Source: Bacteroidales bacterium (lineage in GTDB: Bacteria; Bacteroidota; Bacteroidia; Bacteroidales; UBA10428). From it: a stretch of 56,092 bases of DNA. Under the pieces are notes generated by a model, which saw only the letters and a program-made list of their open reading frames with translations, was not told the origin of the DNA and searched no databases. A program made the translations under genes and the position numbers. This document shows positions 1 through 7,804 of the stretch, piece by piece; positions within the stretch are counted from its first letter, which is position 1; every line of letters starts with the position of its first letter. The stretch covers positions 1-56,092 of the forward strand of contig JAFGSZ010000152.1 in NCBI GenBank assembly GCA_016934395.1, given 5' to 3'.

Positions 1-82
1 ACCGGCCTTATCAGGGAGCACTGCGCAAAAATACTCACGTTAGCTCGAAAATTCAACTGTTTTCTGGGACGGTAGGGTGATT

Positions 83-220
83 GCACACAACGGTACGCCG
101 GTAAGGTGTCGTAGGCGTTGCATCGCATTAAGTTTTGTTTGGAAAGATACAAAAAAGCAACTTACGTTCTTATCGCCCGTGATACAACATAGCCTATGCA
201 CTTTACCGGCTGTTGTATGC
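83..220 (-). repeat. attC-like imperfect palindrome
   Basis: The outer arms GCACACAAC (83-91) and GTTGTATGC (212-220) are complementary at 8 of 9 positions. The inner arms at 97-116 and 192-210 are complementary at about 17 of 20 positions with one bulged base. Short unpaired spacers separate outer and inner arms on each side. This two-box arrangement with a bulge and a roughly 75-nt central loop matches the architecture of attC sites (R and L boxes, extrahelical base), although the core sequence is not canonical. It lies 3' of the ATPase gene, where a cassette attC belongs. Confidence 0.55.
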
Positions 221-250
221 TGGCCGTATTTCTGTCCTCCGTGCGTTTGT

Positions 251-320
251 GCAGCTATACTCTTTGGCAAGTTTTGGTTTGAGCGAAGGAATTGTGAGAC
301 TTGCCAATGTGTATTGCTGC
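251..320. repeat. Hairpin near the 3' side of the ATPase cassette
   Basis: The outer stem is GCAGCTATAC (251-260) with GTATTGCTGC (311-320), 9 of 10 paired. The inner stem is TTGGCAAGT (264-272) with ACTTGCCAA (299-307), a perfect 9 of 9. Three-base bulges separate the two stems. It shares the pattern CTCTTTnGCAAG...CTTGCnAATGTG with the hairpin at 3069-3130. It sits 16 nt past the stop codon of the ATPase gene, so it could also terminate or protect that transcript, but there is no T-tract on the minus strand. Confidence 0.6.
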
Positions 321-335
321 GAAGGGCATGATGTA

Positions 336-2816
336 TTAATTCACTATGTTCCAATTTATATTTCCACATTTACATTTGACACAATCTATACTTGCTCCAT
401 TAAAACTTCCTCGAATTGCTGAGCCGCAGCTTTCACATGAAAAAACTTTATTACATAATTCATCAAATGCTTTTACTACCGGCTTAAAATCATTTTTTGA
501 AAAGTTACCCCATTCATTATAATGTACTGCTGGATTAATCATCCATTGTTCAACTTGAGTTCTATTGATAATTTCAATTGCTTCATTTTCTAAGGCACTT
601 AACTTCTCAAAAACATCTTGTTGCCTTAACTTTTGAGCAGTACCTTTTGCCTTTTTTAAAAGTCTTTTATATTGACCAATCGCTGATGTAACAAAATCAC
701 CAAGGCTGCCACCATCCCCTATAATATAAGGAACAGGAGCTCTTAAATTATGACATACATGTCTTGTGAATTCTTCTAATCCTCTTCTTAATTTTGCGGC
801 GGCAGCATTCACATCATCATGATTTAAGTCTGTTTCTATCTTTTTCCAAACTTCAGCTTCATAGTGAAGAATCGGGCCAGTATCCACATTCCAATTAAAA
901 AAGTTTAGCATTTGCTTGCTTTCAACTACTCCTTCAAATCTTAATTGATTAGCCCATGCTGTTTCATGTGTTGTAATAATAAGTTGCTTTTCATTAAAGT
1001 TTTTCGCTAATACAGAACAAAAAGACCTTCTATGGTCAATATCAACAGACATTACAACATCATCTAATATTGTTAAATCAATTAGTCCAGAATTCAAATA
1101 TTCAGAAAGTGCAAGGAATAAACATATTCCCATGCTATCTTGATGACCTTCACTGTGCATTGCATTAGGAGGATGCAATCCTCTACCATAAAAATCAACT
1201 TTAAGTTTTAAACCAGAATCTTGAGGTGCAAAGCTTGCATCAAAATTATCTTCATCAGAACCATGCATTTCCTTATATAGGCCTACAAATCTATCCTTAA
1301 TTTTATCATAAAGACTTTCTAAAACTTCATTTCTAGCCTCAACATATTTTTTTCCTAATAAAGACGCTCTGTTGAAAGAAATCAACAGTACATCATAAGT
1401 CTCTTGGCTTTCTTCTACGTTTTTAATTCTTTCTGACAGTTTTGTCAAATTATCCCATGCAGTCTGTTCGGGAGTTGCTTCGGGAAACTGCACTTTAACT
1501 TCTGACTCCAAATTATCCAAATCAGTATCAGAAATTGTATTAGAATAGAGTTTTTCTATTTCATCTGTAGGGAAATCTTCTTCATTAAATTTTTCAACAG
1601 GATTTTTCAATGCATTTGAAAAATTTAATAGTTTATCGTTCCAATCTGATAAACAAGTAAATCCTTTTTTTAGGTTCTCGTTTGATTCAATTGATTCTTT
1701 TGATGAAGAAACAGGTCTAAGTGTTTCGATTAGTTGATTTAACCTATTTTTTATTTTGCTAATTAAACCATCAATTTTACTAATACTTTGCTCTAAGTCT
1801 TTTTGAACTACACTTTCGTTATCAACTCGCGCTTGTAAATACTTTTTTAAATCTCCTTGAGCCCATTCTTCATCACAAAGTGGACATTCACCCGAATCCC
1901 TAAGTAGTTTGATTCCAGTAACAGTAAAGCTATATCTCTTAGAATTCCAACTAGCTTCACTATCTTCATTTATTTTGTTGACTGTTTCATGTAATTTTTT
2001 AATTGCTTCTTTTAATTCAGTAGAATCCTTTTCAATTTCTCCAGTTTTTAAATTGTTACAACGTTCCGCTAGAATTTTATGATTAACACTTGATGGATTT
2101 ATTTGAATACTTCCTATACCTTCTTTTAATTTGCTTGAATCAATTTCTTTTAAATCTTCCCCTCCAAGTTTTTGACGTTGTTCATTTATAAAATTAAGTA
2201 ATTCAGTTGTTTCATATTTTGGATGGCCAGTGATTGACAATACAGATTGTTTCGCTGTATCTAATGAGCTTTCGGCGGTATTAAGTTCGCGTTTATATTC
2301 TCCAAATACCTTTACAAGATTTAGGCGGATATCTTCAAGCTCTGTGAGTTTTAATACTTTTTGTATTTCTTGAGCCCTTGTAGAAGATTTTGAAGTAATA
2401 AGCTTTAATATTTCCCGTCTTGTAAAAACATATTGTCCACGATTTAAAAGTTCCAAAAGCGATGATAATTGACTCTTGTATTTATTATCATAGATAAGTT
2501 CATTGGGATTTTGCATTGTCCGTGAAATGTGAATCTCATCATCTATATCAGGTACTTTTATTATTGCATTTACTTCGACACTTGTTAAGTCAGATTTTTT
2601 ATCAATATGAGGGCCATATTCTTTTAATGAAATATCTTCAGTGCCTTCACCAACTAGTCTTGCAATTTTTCCAGTTAACAAAAAATCAAGTGCATCAATT
2701 ACTGCGCTTTTTCCTGAACCATTCGGTCCATAGATAACTAACGATTTTCCTTCAGGTTCAATATTAAAATCAGGAATTCCTCGAATATTTTTAATTTCTA
2801 GTTTAAGAATTTTCAT
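336..2816 (-). CDS. SMC/Rad50-like AAA family ATPase with zinc hook and C-terminal zinc ribbon
   Basis: A large ATPase of the split-ABC type. The N-terminal Walker A is GPNGSGKS (about residues 30-37), followed by a long, charged, coiled-coil-rich middle with a CPLC zinc-hook motif (Cys311/Cys314). The Walker B region ILDDVVMSVD is near residue 585, followed by TTHE, the switch histidine. About 180 further residues form a helical C-terminal domain containing an LRRGLE segment and end in a zinc ribbon (CESC ... CVKCKC). Split-ABC proteins with zinc hooks act as DNA-end or nucleic-acid sensors; many stand-alone ones belong to anti-phage systems (Lamassu, ABC-three-component, RloC-like). No known effector domain is recognised here. 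The gene overlaps the 64-aa gene upstream by 14 nt, so the pair is an operon inside the cassette-like element. The ATPase class is well supported; a defence role is inference. Confidence 0.85.
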   Translation of the reverse strand: MKILKLEIKNIRGIPDFNIEPEGKSLVIYGPNGSGKSAVIDALDFLLTGKIARLVGEGTEDISLKEYGPHIDKKSDLTSVEVNAIIKVPDIDDEIHISRTMQNPNELIYDNKYKSQLSSLLELLNRGQYVFTRREILKLITSKSSTRAQEIQKVLKLTELEDIRLNLVKVFGEYKRELNTAESSLDTAKQSVLSITGHPKYETTELLNFINEQRQKLGGEDLKEIDSSKLKEGIGSIQINPSSVNHKILAERCNNLKTGEIEKDSTELKEAIKKLHETVNKINEDSEASWNSKRYSFTVTGIKLLRDSGECPLCDEEWAQGDLKKYLQARVDNESVVQKDLEQSISKIDGLISKIKNRLNQLIETLRPVSSSKESIESNENLKKGFTCLSDWNDKLLNFSNALKNPVEKFNEEDFPTDEIEKLYSNTISDTDLDNLESEVKVQFPEATPEQTAWDNLTKLSERIKNVEESQETYDVLLISFNRASLLGKKYVEARNEVLESLYDKIKDRFVGLYKEMHGSDEDNFDASFAPQDSGLKLKVDFYGRGLHPPNAMHSEGHQDSMGICLFLALSEYLNSGLIDLTILDDVVMSVDIDHRRSFCSVLAKNFNEKQLIITTHETAWANQLRFEGVVESKQMLNFFNWNVDTGPILHYEAEVWKKIETDLNHDDVNAAAAKLRRGLEEFTRHVCHNLRAPVPYIIGDGGSLGDFVTSAIGQYKRLLKKAKGTAQKLRQQDVFEKLSALENEAIEIINRTQVEQWMINPAVHYNEWGNFSKNDFKPVVKAFDELCNKVFSCESCGSAIRGSFNGASIDCVKCKCGNINWNIVN

Positions 2817-2997
2817 TATCCGATTCTTTTAATGATTTCGCAATCAACTCTTTTACTTTAATTTTATCAGTCAAATCAGTAGTCTTAATCTCAGTTAACA
2901 ACTCTTGATTAAATAGATCAGAATCACTTAATTTATCTACCATCTTTTCTAATATCTGGTCGTAAAGAGATTTTTCAATTTGGTTTGGATTACTCAT
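2803..2997 (-). CDS. Small acidic helical protein partnered with the ATPase
   Basis: A 64-residue, highly charged, probably all-helical protein with no signal peptide and no recognised domain. Its stop codon lies inside the start of the downstream ATPase gene (14-nt overlap), implying translational coupling and a shared function. In ABC-three-component anti-phage systems a short middle component accompanies the SMC-like ATPase. This protein has the right size and position for such a part, but I cannot assign it by sequence. It could also be an antitoxin-like regulator or a subunit stabilising the ATPase. The start chosen is the only ATG in the frame near the open end. Confidence 0.6.
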   Translation of the reverse strand: MSNPNQIEKSLYDQILEKMVDKLSDSDLFNQELLTEIKTTDLTDKIKVKELIAKSLKESDNENS

Positions 2998-3068
2998 AAT
3001 AGTATTGTTTAATCCTAAATTATTTCATTTTATCAATAACCACTCTTGTTATCAGAGCGTTGGCTAAG

Positions 3069-3130
3069 ATTAGGCTCTTTTGCAAGCTGAAGCATCAGCT
3101 TGTGTGTTTGGGCTTGCAAATGTGCCTAAT
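3069..3130. repeat. Hairpin at the 5' end of the ATPase cassette
   Basis: The outer stem ATTAGGC (3069-3075) pairs with GCCTAAT (3124-3130). The inner stem TTGCAAGC (3080-3087) pairs with GCTTGCAA (3112-3119), both perfect and separated by 4-nt bulges. A nested GCTGA/TCAGC stem lies in the loop. It shares sequence and bulge pattern with the hairpin at 251-320, so the two look like paired end structures of one element. It lies about 70 nt upstream of the small gene's start. Confidence 0.6.
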
Positions 3131-3150
3131 GTGGATCGGCCTTACGGCTT

Positions 3151-3159
3151 GCATACAAC
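3151..3159 (-). other. Putative cassette junction core site
   Basis: GCATACAAC on the plus strand (GTTGTATGC on the minus strand) repeats the outer arm of the palindrome at 83-220. No palindromic partner is visible to its right, so this end looks like the first cassette junction or an attI/chromosomal border rather than a second full attC site. Confidence 0.4.
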
Positions 3160-3644
3160 TTGTCTGTACCAGGATATTTTTTCTGTTTTTATACATATAC
3201 GGTATATATTCAGAATAAAAAGTCAGTTTCGAAACAAGCCGTTTTAATAAAATTAAACGTTTAATTTACCTTCCCAATTTCCACCTTTCCAATAAACAGT
3301 CAGCAATTTACAACATACTTATGGTATGTGCAAAAATCAGCTGCCTAATTTCAAGGTAAATAAAGACAAACACGATCCGGGTAAACAAAAGAAAATTACC
3401 CGGGGAATTAAAAGCGTTGATAAGGTCCGTCTGAGAATAATTTCCTGATCCTATGCTTCTAAAAAGTAAAATCTGTTTTAAATGTTGTTTGAAATTGGGG
3501 TTGTGCCAAAGCTGCATGTGTTAAAGTGGTGCGTATCCGTTTGAAAAAAAGACACGCACCTTGTAGTTTCGTTTGCACCGGTGAGAATTTAATGGTTCCC
3601 GGAATTAAATTCCTCACTCCCCACTCGTCAGGAATAATCTATCA
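3160..3644. other. Non-coding stretch between cassette and hydrolase gene
   Basis: I see no convincing gene. A 69-codon minus-strand frame at 3308-3517 has no recognisable motif and no plausible partner. The stretch is A+T-rich and probably holds the cassette border and the 3' flank of the hydrolase gene. Confidence 0.4.
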
Positions 3645-4595
3645 TCACTCTTCGGACCTGGAGGTAAGAAAGTCATTAACATCTAACCAGTGTATAAAGG
3701 CATCAAACCAACGATTACTGGTCCGATCGGGATTTCCCAAGCCGAAACCGTGACCACCATTTTGATAAAGATGAAATTCAACAGGTATGCCTGCTTTATA
3801 CCAGGAATCGATAATGCCAAACTGACCATTGAAGAGAAAATCATCTGTGGCTATAACATTGAACATGGGCGGAGCATTCTTTGGCACTTCTACCGGACCC
3901 ATTCCACCATAGATCGGACCGATGAAGGCCAGGTTCATGGTTTGAGAGTGCAGCGCAGCGTGCATTGTAAGGCCGGCACCGGCTGAAAAACCAATCATGC
4001 CTATTCTGGAAGTATCCACACCCCACTCCTTAGCCCGTTTAACAATCATGGCATAGGCGGTCTCAGCGTCTTCGAGCTGATTGGAAAGGTCGGGGCGCTG
4101 TGGACGCGGCGGTTTTGCGTCTTCAACAGAATCGGAGGCTTCAGACCGGGGAGTGAATACACGATTCATCCAGACCGTGAAGTCATCAAGCGACTCCGGT
4201 GTCGGATTAAGCCGGTACTTGAGCACAAAAGCGGCGATTCCCTGCTTTGTGAGCGCCTCTGCCACTTCCCAGCCTTCATTACCCATTGAAAGCCAAAGAA
4301 AGCCTCCCCCCGGAGCTACAATCACGGCCGCACCGTTTGCTTTACCAGGTTCCGGCAGGAATGGGGTAAGCGTTGCAGTGGTAATGTTACGGGCCATCGG
4401 GTCGCCCCACTGGCGGAACCATGTCTCCCGGGCAGGTTGATTATCGACACCACCTGTGCCGAGCACAATAGCATTTGGTTCGGCCGGGGTGTTGAGCGGG
4501 TAGATTGTTCCGTCCTGGGTTATTGCATATTCAGCATAGAAGAGTAAAAAACCCAAAATGGAGGTTTTAGCAAGATTTTTAAGTTTATAAAACAT
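3645..4595 (-). CDS. Secreted alpha/beta-hydrolase, acetyl(xylan) esterase-like
   Basis: A 316-aa alpha/beta-hydrolase of the carbohydrate-esterase/'esterase-lipase' type often found beside xylanases. Residues 1-27 form a signal peptide. An oxyanion-hole-like APGGGF lies at 94-99, the nucleophile elbow GFSAG at 202-206 (Ser204), a candidate acid in DDF (251-252), and the catalytic histidine in GHGFG (His282). Such enzymes remove acetyl or other acyl groups from xylan oligosaccharides, probably in the periplasm or outside the cell. The neighbouring upstream gene encodes a GH11 xylanase on the same strand, which supports a role in xylan breakdown, though a promoter between them suggests separate transcription. 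The exact acyl substrate cannot be read from sequence. Confidence 0.85.
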   Translation of the reverse strand: MFYKLKNLAKTSILGFLLFYAEYAITQDGTIYPLNTPAEPNAIVLGTGGVDNQPARETWFRQWGDPMARNITTATLTPFLPEPGKANGAAVIVAPGGGFLWLSMGNEGWEVAEALTKQGIAAFVLKYRLNPTPESLDDFTVWMNRVFTPRSEASDSVEDAKPPRPQRPDLSNQLEDAETAYAMIVKRAKEWGVDTSRIGMIGFSAGAGLTMHAALHSQTMNLAFIGPIYGGMGPVEVPKNAPPMFNVIATDDFLFNGQFGIIDSWYKAGIPVEFHLYQNGGHGFGLGNPDRTSNRWFDAFIHWLDVNDFLTSRSEE

Positions 4596-4740
4596 AATGA
4601 GATGATTTTGATTAGTTAATATTCAAATATAGTGTGTTTTTACAATTGTTCTTTGATTTCCCTTCCGCTCGTATATGAATTGTGGTAATTCCACATAAAT
4701 TAAAAGATTTTATATTCAGTTTCCTTAAAAGTATCTCACT

Positions 4741-4771
4741 CAAATATAAGAATTTCAGTATTCAGATCAAA
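4741..4771 (-). promoter_or_regulatory. Bacteroidota-type promoter for the esterase gene
   Basis: On the minus strand TTTG (4771-4768), a 19-nt spacer and TATATTTG (4748-4741) fit the -33/-7 consensus of Bacteroidota promoters. The predicted transcript would have a leader of about 140 nt before the start at 4595. The surrounding block (AATTCT before the -7 box and GATACTT after it) recurs upstream of two other genes, at about 6690 and 21445. Confidence 0.6.
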
Positions 4772-4912
4772 TTGGTTATAAACACAACAGGAAAGCTTAT
4801 GTGTTAATATAATGGCATTTTTCCTGAACCTGTAAATTTTTTTTTATGGTTCCGTATCCGTTGAAACTGGGGTTGGAAATCAGCTACGCCTGCTACCGCT
4901 TTTTATCTTTCT

Positions 4913-5920
4913 TCACTCTGGCTGGTAAACCAATAATTTGGCTGTATGGGTAAAGCTTTTGCTGTTCACATTCACAAAATAAATTCCGCTCTGCAGACCG
5001 GTAACCTGAATCAGATTATTTTTTATGCTTTCCCGGGAAAAAATAATCCTGCCCGAAGCATCATAAATTTTTACGCTGGCATCCGAAACAGGTTCATCCA
5101 GTTGAACGGATAAGGTTCCTGAGTTTGGGTTTGGATAAATATGTATGTTTGCAGGTAACTCAGACGCTCCATCTCTTATTAACGTCTCGTTATTCACAAA
5201 AACATCAAGTGCTGTAAAATTAAAACTTCCGCTGCTTTGATAACCTTCTACCACAAACGATACTTCATACAGGTTCCCCATGCCCATCCCCAGTGATTCC
5301 CACTTATCAAAATGGTCTGAAATATTAATTGTTCCGCTATTTCGTTCATCCCTCCGAATGCTGAAATACTGCTGAAAAGTAGCATTGCCTTGAATGGATG
5401 GTTGATTAACCCTTGTATTTTCATAGATATCGTAAGTACTGCCGTTAACAGTAATAGAACCTTTTGAAGAAGTGCCTGCGGCCATAGAGGGTATCCAGTT
5501 GCGCCAGTCTTCAATAATGTAATATTCCACCAAAGGTTCTACTGTCCATCCGTATATTGATAAATATGAATTTCCGGTTTCACTTGAAGGATTATAAACA
5601 CAATTGTAAGTGGAATAAAACCTGCCAATTTCATCATGTGTTTGTGTCTGGTTATAACCTAAACCACGGCGGGCCAGATAGTTGAATATTCCGCTCCATT
5701 CACCGCTGAAGAGTGCACCACTCCCCAGGGTCATACATGCAGTTCCCTGCGAGTACTGATTCCATAATTCATAACGAAAACCATCCTGCACACCGGCTAT
5801 CTGATCGGAACCGGCCTGTATACAAAAAGTCTGGGAACCTGAATTTTGAATCCCAAGAACTAAAAAAATCAATGTTAAACAAAATGTTAGTTCCGCTTTA
5901 TAAAAATTAGTCTTTTTCAT
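4913..5920 (-). CDS. GH11 endo-1,4-beta-xylanase with T9SS type A sorting domain
   Basis: A 335-aa secreted xylanase. I start it at the ATG ending at 5920 because a signal peptide (MKKTNF..., cleavage near GSQ) begins there; the longer open frame has an unlikely 45-residue extension. Family 11 signatures: a YxLWNQ strand, SGEWSG, YLSIYGW followed by PLVEYYIIEDW (nucleophile Glu132 in this numbering), and VEGYQSSG (acid/base Glu225). After residue ~250 comes a C-terminal domain with IYPNPNSG, YDASGR and LQSGIYFV, the type IX secretion type A sorting domain. The enzyme therefore hydrolyses internal xylan linkages outside the cell. It likely acts with the esterase downstream. No SusC/SusD pair is nearby. 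Confidence 0.93.
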   Translation of the reverse strand: MKKTNFYKAELTFCLTLIFLVLGIQNSGSQTFCIQAGSDQIAGVQDGFRYELWNQYSQGTACMTLGSGALFSGEWSGIFNYLARRGLGYNQTQTHDEIGRFYSTYNCVYNPSSETGNSYLSIYGWTVEPLVEYYIIEDWRNWIPSMAAGTSSKGSITVNGSTYDIYENTRVNQPSIQGNATFQQYFSIRRDERNSGTINISDHFDKWESLGMGMGNLYEVSFVVEGYQSSGSFNFTALDVFVNNETLIRDGASELPANIHIYPNPNSGTLSVQLDEPVSDASVKIYDASGRIIFSRESIKNNLIQVTGLQSGIYFVNVNSKSFTHTAKLLVYQPE

Positions 5921-6134
5921 GGTTGTGTTAATTTGTAGTTCACTGTTTTTATACGATAACCGAACCCTGTTTGTCTCGTTATATGTACGAATAAATGCTG
6001 GTAAAGTTCTATAGGCATTAAGCTGTGCCGGATCGCGGTCGTGTTTCAGTGTCACCAGTTAACACCGAATCAAATATTTATTAAACCATTACATTACCCG
6101 CATGCTTTTTAACCCCGTGTTATTAGTTGAACAT

Positions 6135-6605
6135 TTAATTATTTTCCCGGGGAGTCCAACCGTAAAGAACATTAAATATTTTCCATTTTCCATTAAATTT
6201 TGCCAATTGACAATAGTCAAAGAATCCATATTTTGTATTACTTGCTTTTGCCAGAGCACAGTTACCCGTGATATCATAAATTTCAACAGTTAGTTCAAAT
6301 TCTTTTTCAGGCTCCAGGTCATTAACTCTTACACCTTGCTCCCCGTTTCTTTTTGTTACAAATTTTAATTGAGAAGAACTCATATTAATGGTGTAACATA
6401 ATCCACTTTCATCCATTGCAACAGTTCTTTTAATAAGTTCGTCAGAAACTGCAGTTGAAACTCTGTCAATGTCACCATTTGCCCAACCTTCAACATAATC
6501 TCTGCATGATTTTTCAATTGCTAAACTATCTTCTTTAGTTTGTGCATTAACTGTCCATACGGAAAATATTGTCAATGCTAAAATTGTGCCCAAAATTTTT
6601 CTCAT
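6135..6605 (-). CDS. Secreted SnoaL/NTF2-like (putative lumazine-binding family) protein
   Basis: A 156-aa protein with a signal peptide (residues 1-21, cleavage after VNA-Q). The mature part begins with a helix containing CRDYVEGWANGD, typical of the cystatin/NTF2-fold 'putative lumazine-binding' and SnoaL-like families, and ends with a WKIFNVLYGW strand like the last beta strand of that fold. Family members are small periplasmic proteins of mostly unknown role. No catalytic residues can be named. It is transcribed alone from a promoter-like block at about 6690. Confidence 0.65.
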   Translation of the reverse strand: MRKILGTILALTIFSVWTVNAQTKEDSLAIEKSCRDYVEGWANGDIDRVSTAVSDELIKRTVAMDESGLCYTINMSSSQLKFVTKRNGEQGVRVNDLEPEKEFELTVEIYDITGNCALAKASNTKYGFFDYCQLAKFNGKWKIFNVLYGWTPRENN

Positions 6606-6687
6606 GACAAGTCTGTTTTCGTGAATAAAATGTTTTGCTTACAAATTAAAAAGATTATTTGTACAGTTACCCAATAAGTATAACATT

Positions 6688-6695
6688 CAAATGTA
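6688..6695 (-). promoter_or_regulatory. Promoter -7 box for the SnoaL-like gene
   Basis: TACATTTG on the minus strand (6695-6688) fits the TAnnTTTG -7 consensus. It is embedded in the same roughly 40-nt block found at 4741 and 21444. A -33 element is weak (TTG 15 nt upstream). The leader to the start at 6605 would be about 75 nt. Confidence 0.5.
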
Positions 6696-6823
6696 AGAAT
6701 TTTAGTAATCCAATCCACAGGGTAGCTTCCTTTTATTAAGACCGGTATTAAGCAGATATTTTCAATTCTTATTGAATGGCCGAAGGCATCTTTTGTAGTG
6801 CGTAAATACCCTCACTGTCCCGG

Positions 6824-7657
6824 TTAAATTTCTTCCCGTTCAAATTTGTCAATCATCTCACCGGCAATACTAATTCCCGGAGGGTGGTTTGGAAGATTTC
6901 CCCTGGTATACCAGGCTGCTTCGGTAATTTCAATATTATCGGGACAAACGGGTTGTCTGTCATCAGCTTCGGCAAAAAAACCGATCATCATTGAACCGGA
7001 AAATGGCCAGGGCTGACTTTTATAATACCGGATATTTTTAACGTCGAGGCCTACTTCTTCTTTTACTTCACGTTTCACCGCTTCTTCGAGCGATTCACCA
7101 ATATCAACATACCCTGCAACAAGCGAATGCCAGCTTTCAGGAAAATTTGCATTGTGTGCCAGAAGTATCTTATTGTTGTTTATTATAGCCACAATAATTG
7201 CAGGAGAGATTTTAGGAAAAACTGTTGTATTACAATTAGGACAAATAATAGCCCTTTCGTCCGGTTTTTCTTTTGTTGCTGATCCACACTTGCCACAGTA
7301 CCTGTTTTGTAAATACCAGTTCATCACCTGCAGTCCGACAATGCTTATCCACGCGATTTCTTTCTGTTTAAAGGTCCTGAAAAAATTTATTTCTTTAAAT
7401 ATAAACTGATCATTATCCATTTCAGGGCAATCCCAGATAAGAAAACAGGAAACATCATCGAGTGTAAACAAAAAAACATTTTTTATACTGGTTGAATAGC
7501 CAAAAAAATCCTTTTTCCGGGGTATTTCCAATTCCTCATTATTTTTTTTTACCAACAGCGTATTTTCCCGGTAATAAAGAATAAAATCTTCTTCCCTGAT
7601 TTCTTTAGCAGAAACAAACTGATTGTTGAACCGGTAGGGAAATATTTCATGAATCAT
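6824..7657 (-). CDS. nudC: NAD(+)/NADH pyrophosphatase NudC (RNA decapping Nudix)
   Basis: A 277-aa Nudix hydrolase of the NudC type. The zinc ribbon CGKC (121-124) ... CPNC (139-142) precedes the Nudix box, which runs from GYVDIGES to REVKEEVG (about 182-204) with all consensus glutamates. The NudC-specific SQPWPF motif follows at 214-219. NudC cleaves NADH/NAD to NMNH/NMN and AMP and removes 5' NAD caps from RNA in the cytoplasm. The N-terminal ~100 residues correspond to the variable NudC N-domain. It stands alone, with guaB upstream on the same strand 147 nt away. Length is normal for the family. Confidence 0.92.
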   Translation of the reverse strand: MIHEIFPYRFNNQFVSAKEIREEDFILYYRENTLLVKKNNEELEIPRKKDFFGYSTSIKNVFLFTLDDVSCFLIWDCPEMDNDQFIFKEINFFRTFKQKEIAWISIVGLQVMNWYLQNRYCGKCGSATKEKPDERAIICPNCNTTVFPKISPAIIVAIINNNKILLAHNANFPESWHSLVAGYVDIGESLEEAVKREVKEEVGLDVKNIRYYKSQPWPFSGSMMIGFFAEADDRQPVCPDNIEITEAAWYTRGNLPNHPPGISIAGEMIDKFEREEI

Positions 7658-7804
7658 ACGGATAACAGGTAAATCAAATTATTCTATAAAATATGGAAAT
7701 CCTGCAAAGACAGATGGAACATTGTTTTGCAGAATTACAGGTTTTTGTGTCTGCTTTTAAATAATCATGTTTATGGGGAAACTTACCATGCAACGTCCGG
7801 CATT

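Larger units (their letters stand above)
91..3158 (-). mobile_element. Integron-like gene cassette carrying an ATPase operon (candidate)
   Basis: This is a stretch of about 3.07 kb bounded on both sides by the same nonamer (GCACACAAC at 83-91, GCATACAAC at 3151-3159). One end has a 138-bp attC-like palindrome. Inside it lie the ATPase gene, the small upstream gene, and a pair of related hairpins near each end. Read on the minus strand, the order is core site, hairpin, two genes, hairpin, palindrome, core site, which is the layout of an integron cassette with its attC site downstream of the gene. The core nonamers deviate at one position from the classical RYYYAAC/GTTRRRY consensus, and no integrase gene is in view. 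The cassette reading is therefore inference from symmetry. The content is visibly more A+T-rich than the flanking hydrolase genes. Confidence 0.5.

Noticed and set aside
40-369. Minus-strand ORF of 109 codons covering the palindrome and hairpin
   Set aside because: It translates the structured non-coding repeats; the inverted repeats explain the sequence better.
3308-3517. 69-codon minus-strand ORF between the cassette and the esterase
   Set aside because: No motif, atypical composition, no partner and no promoter; probably chance.
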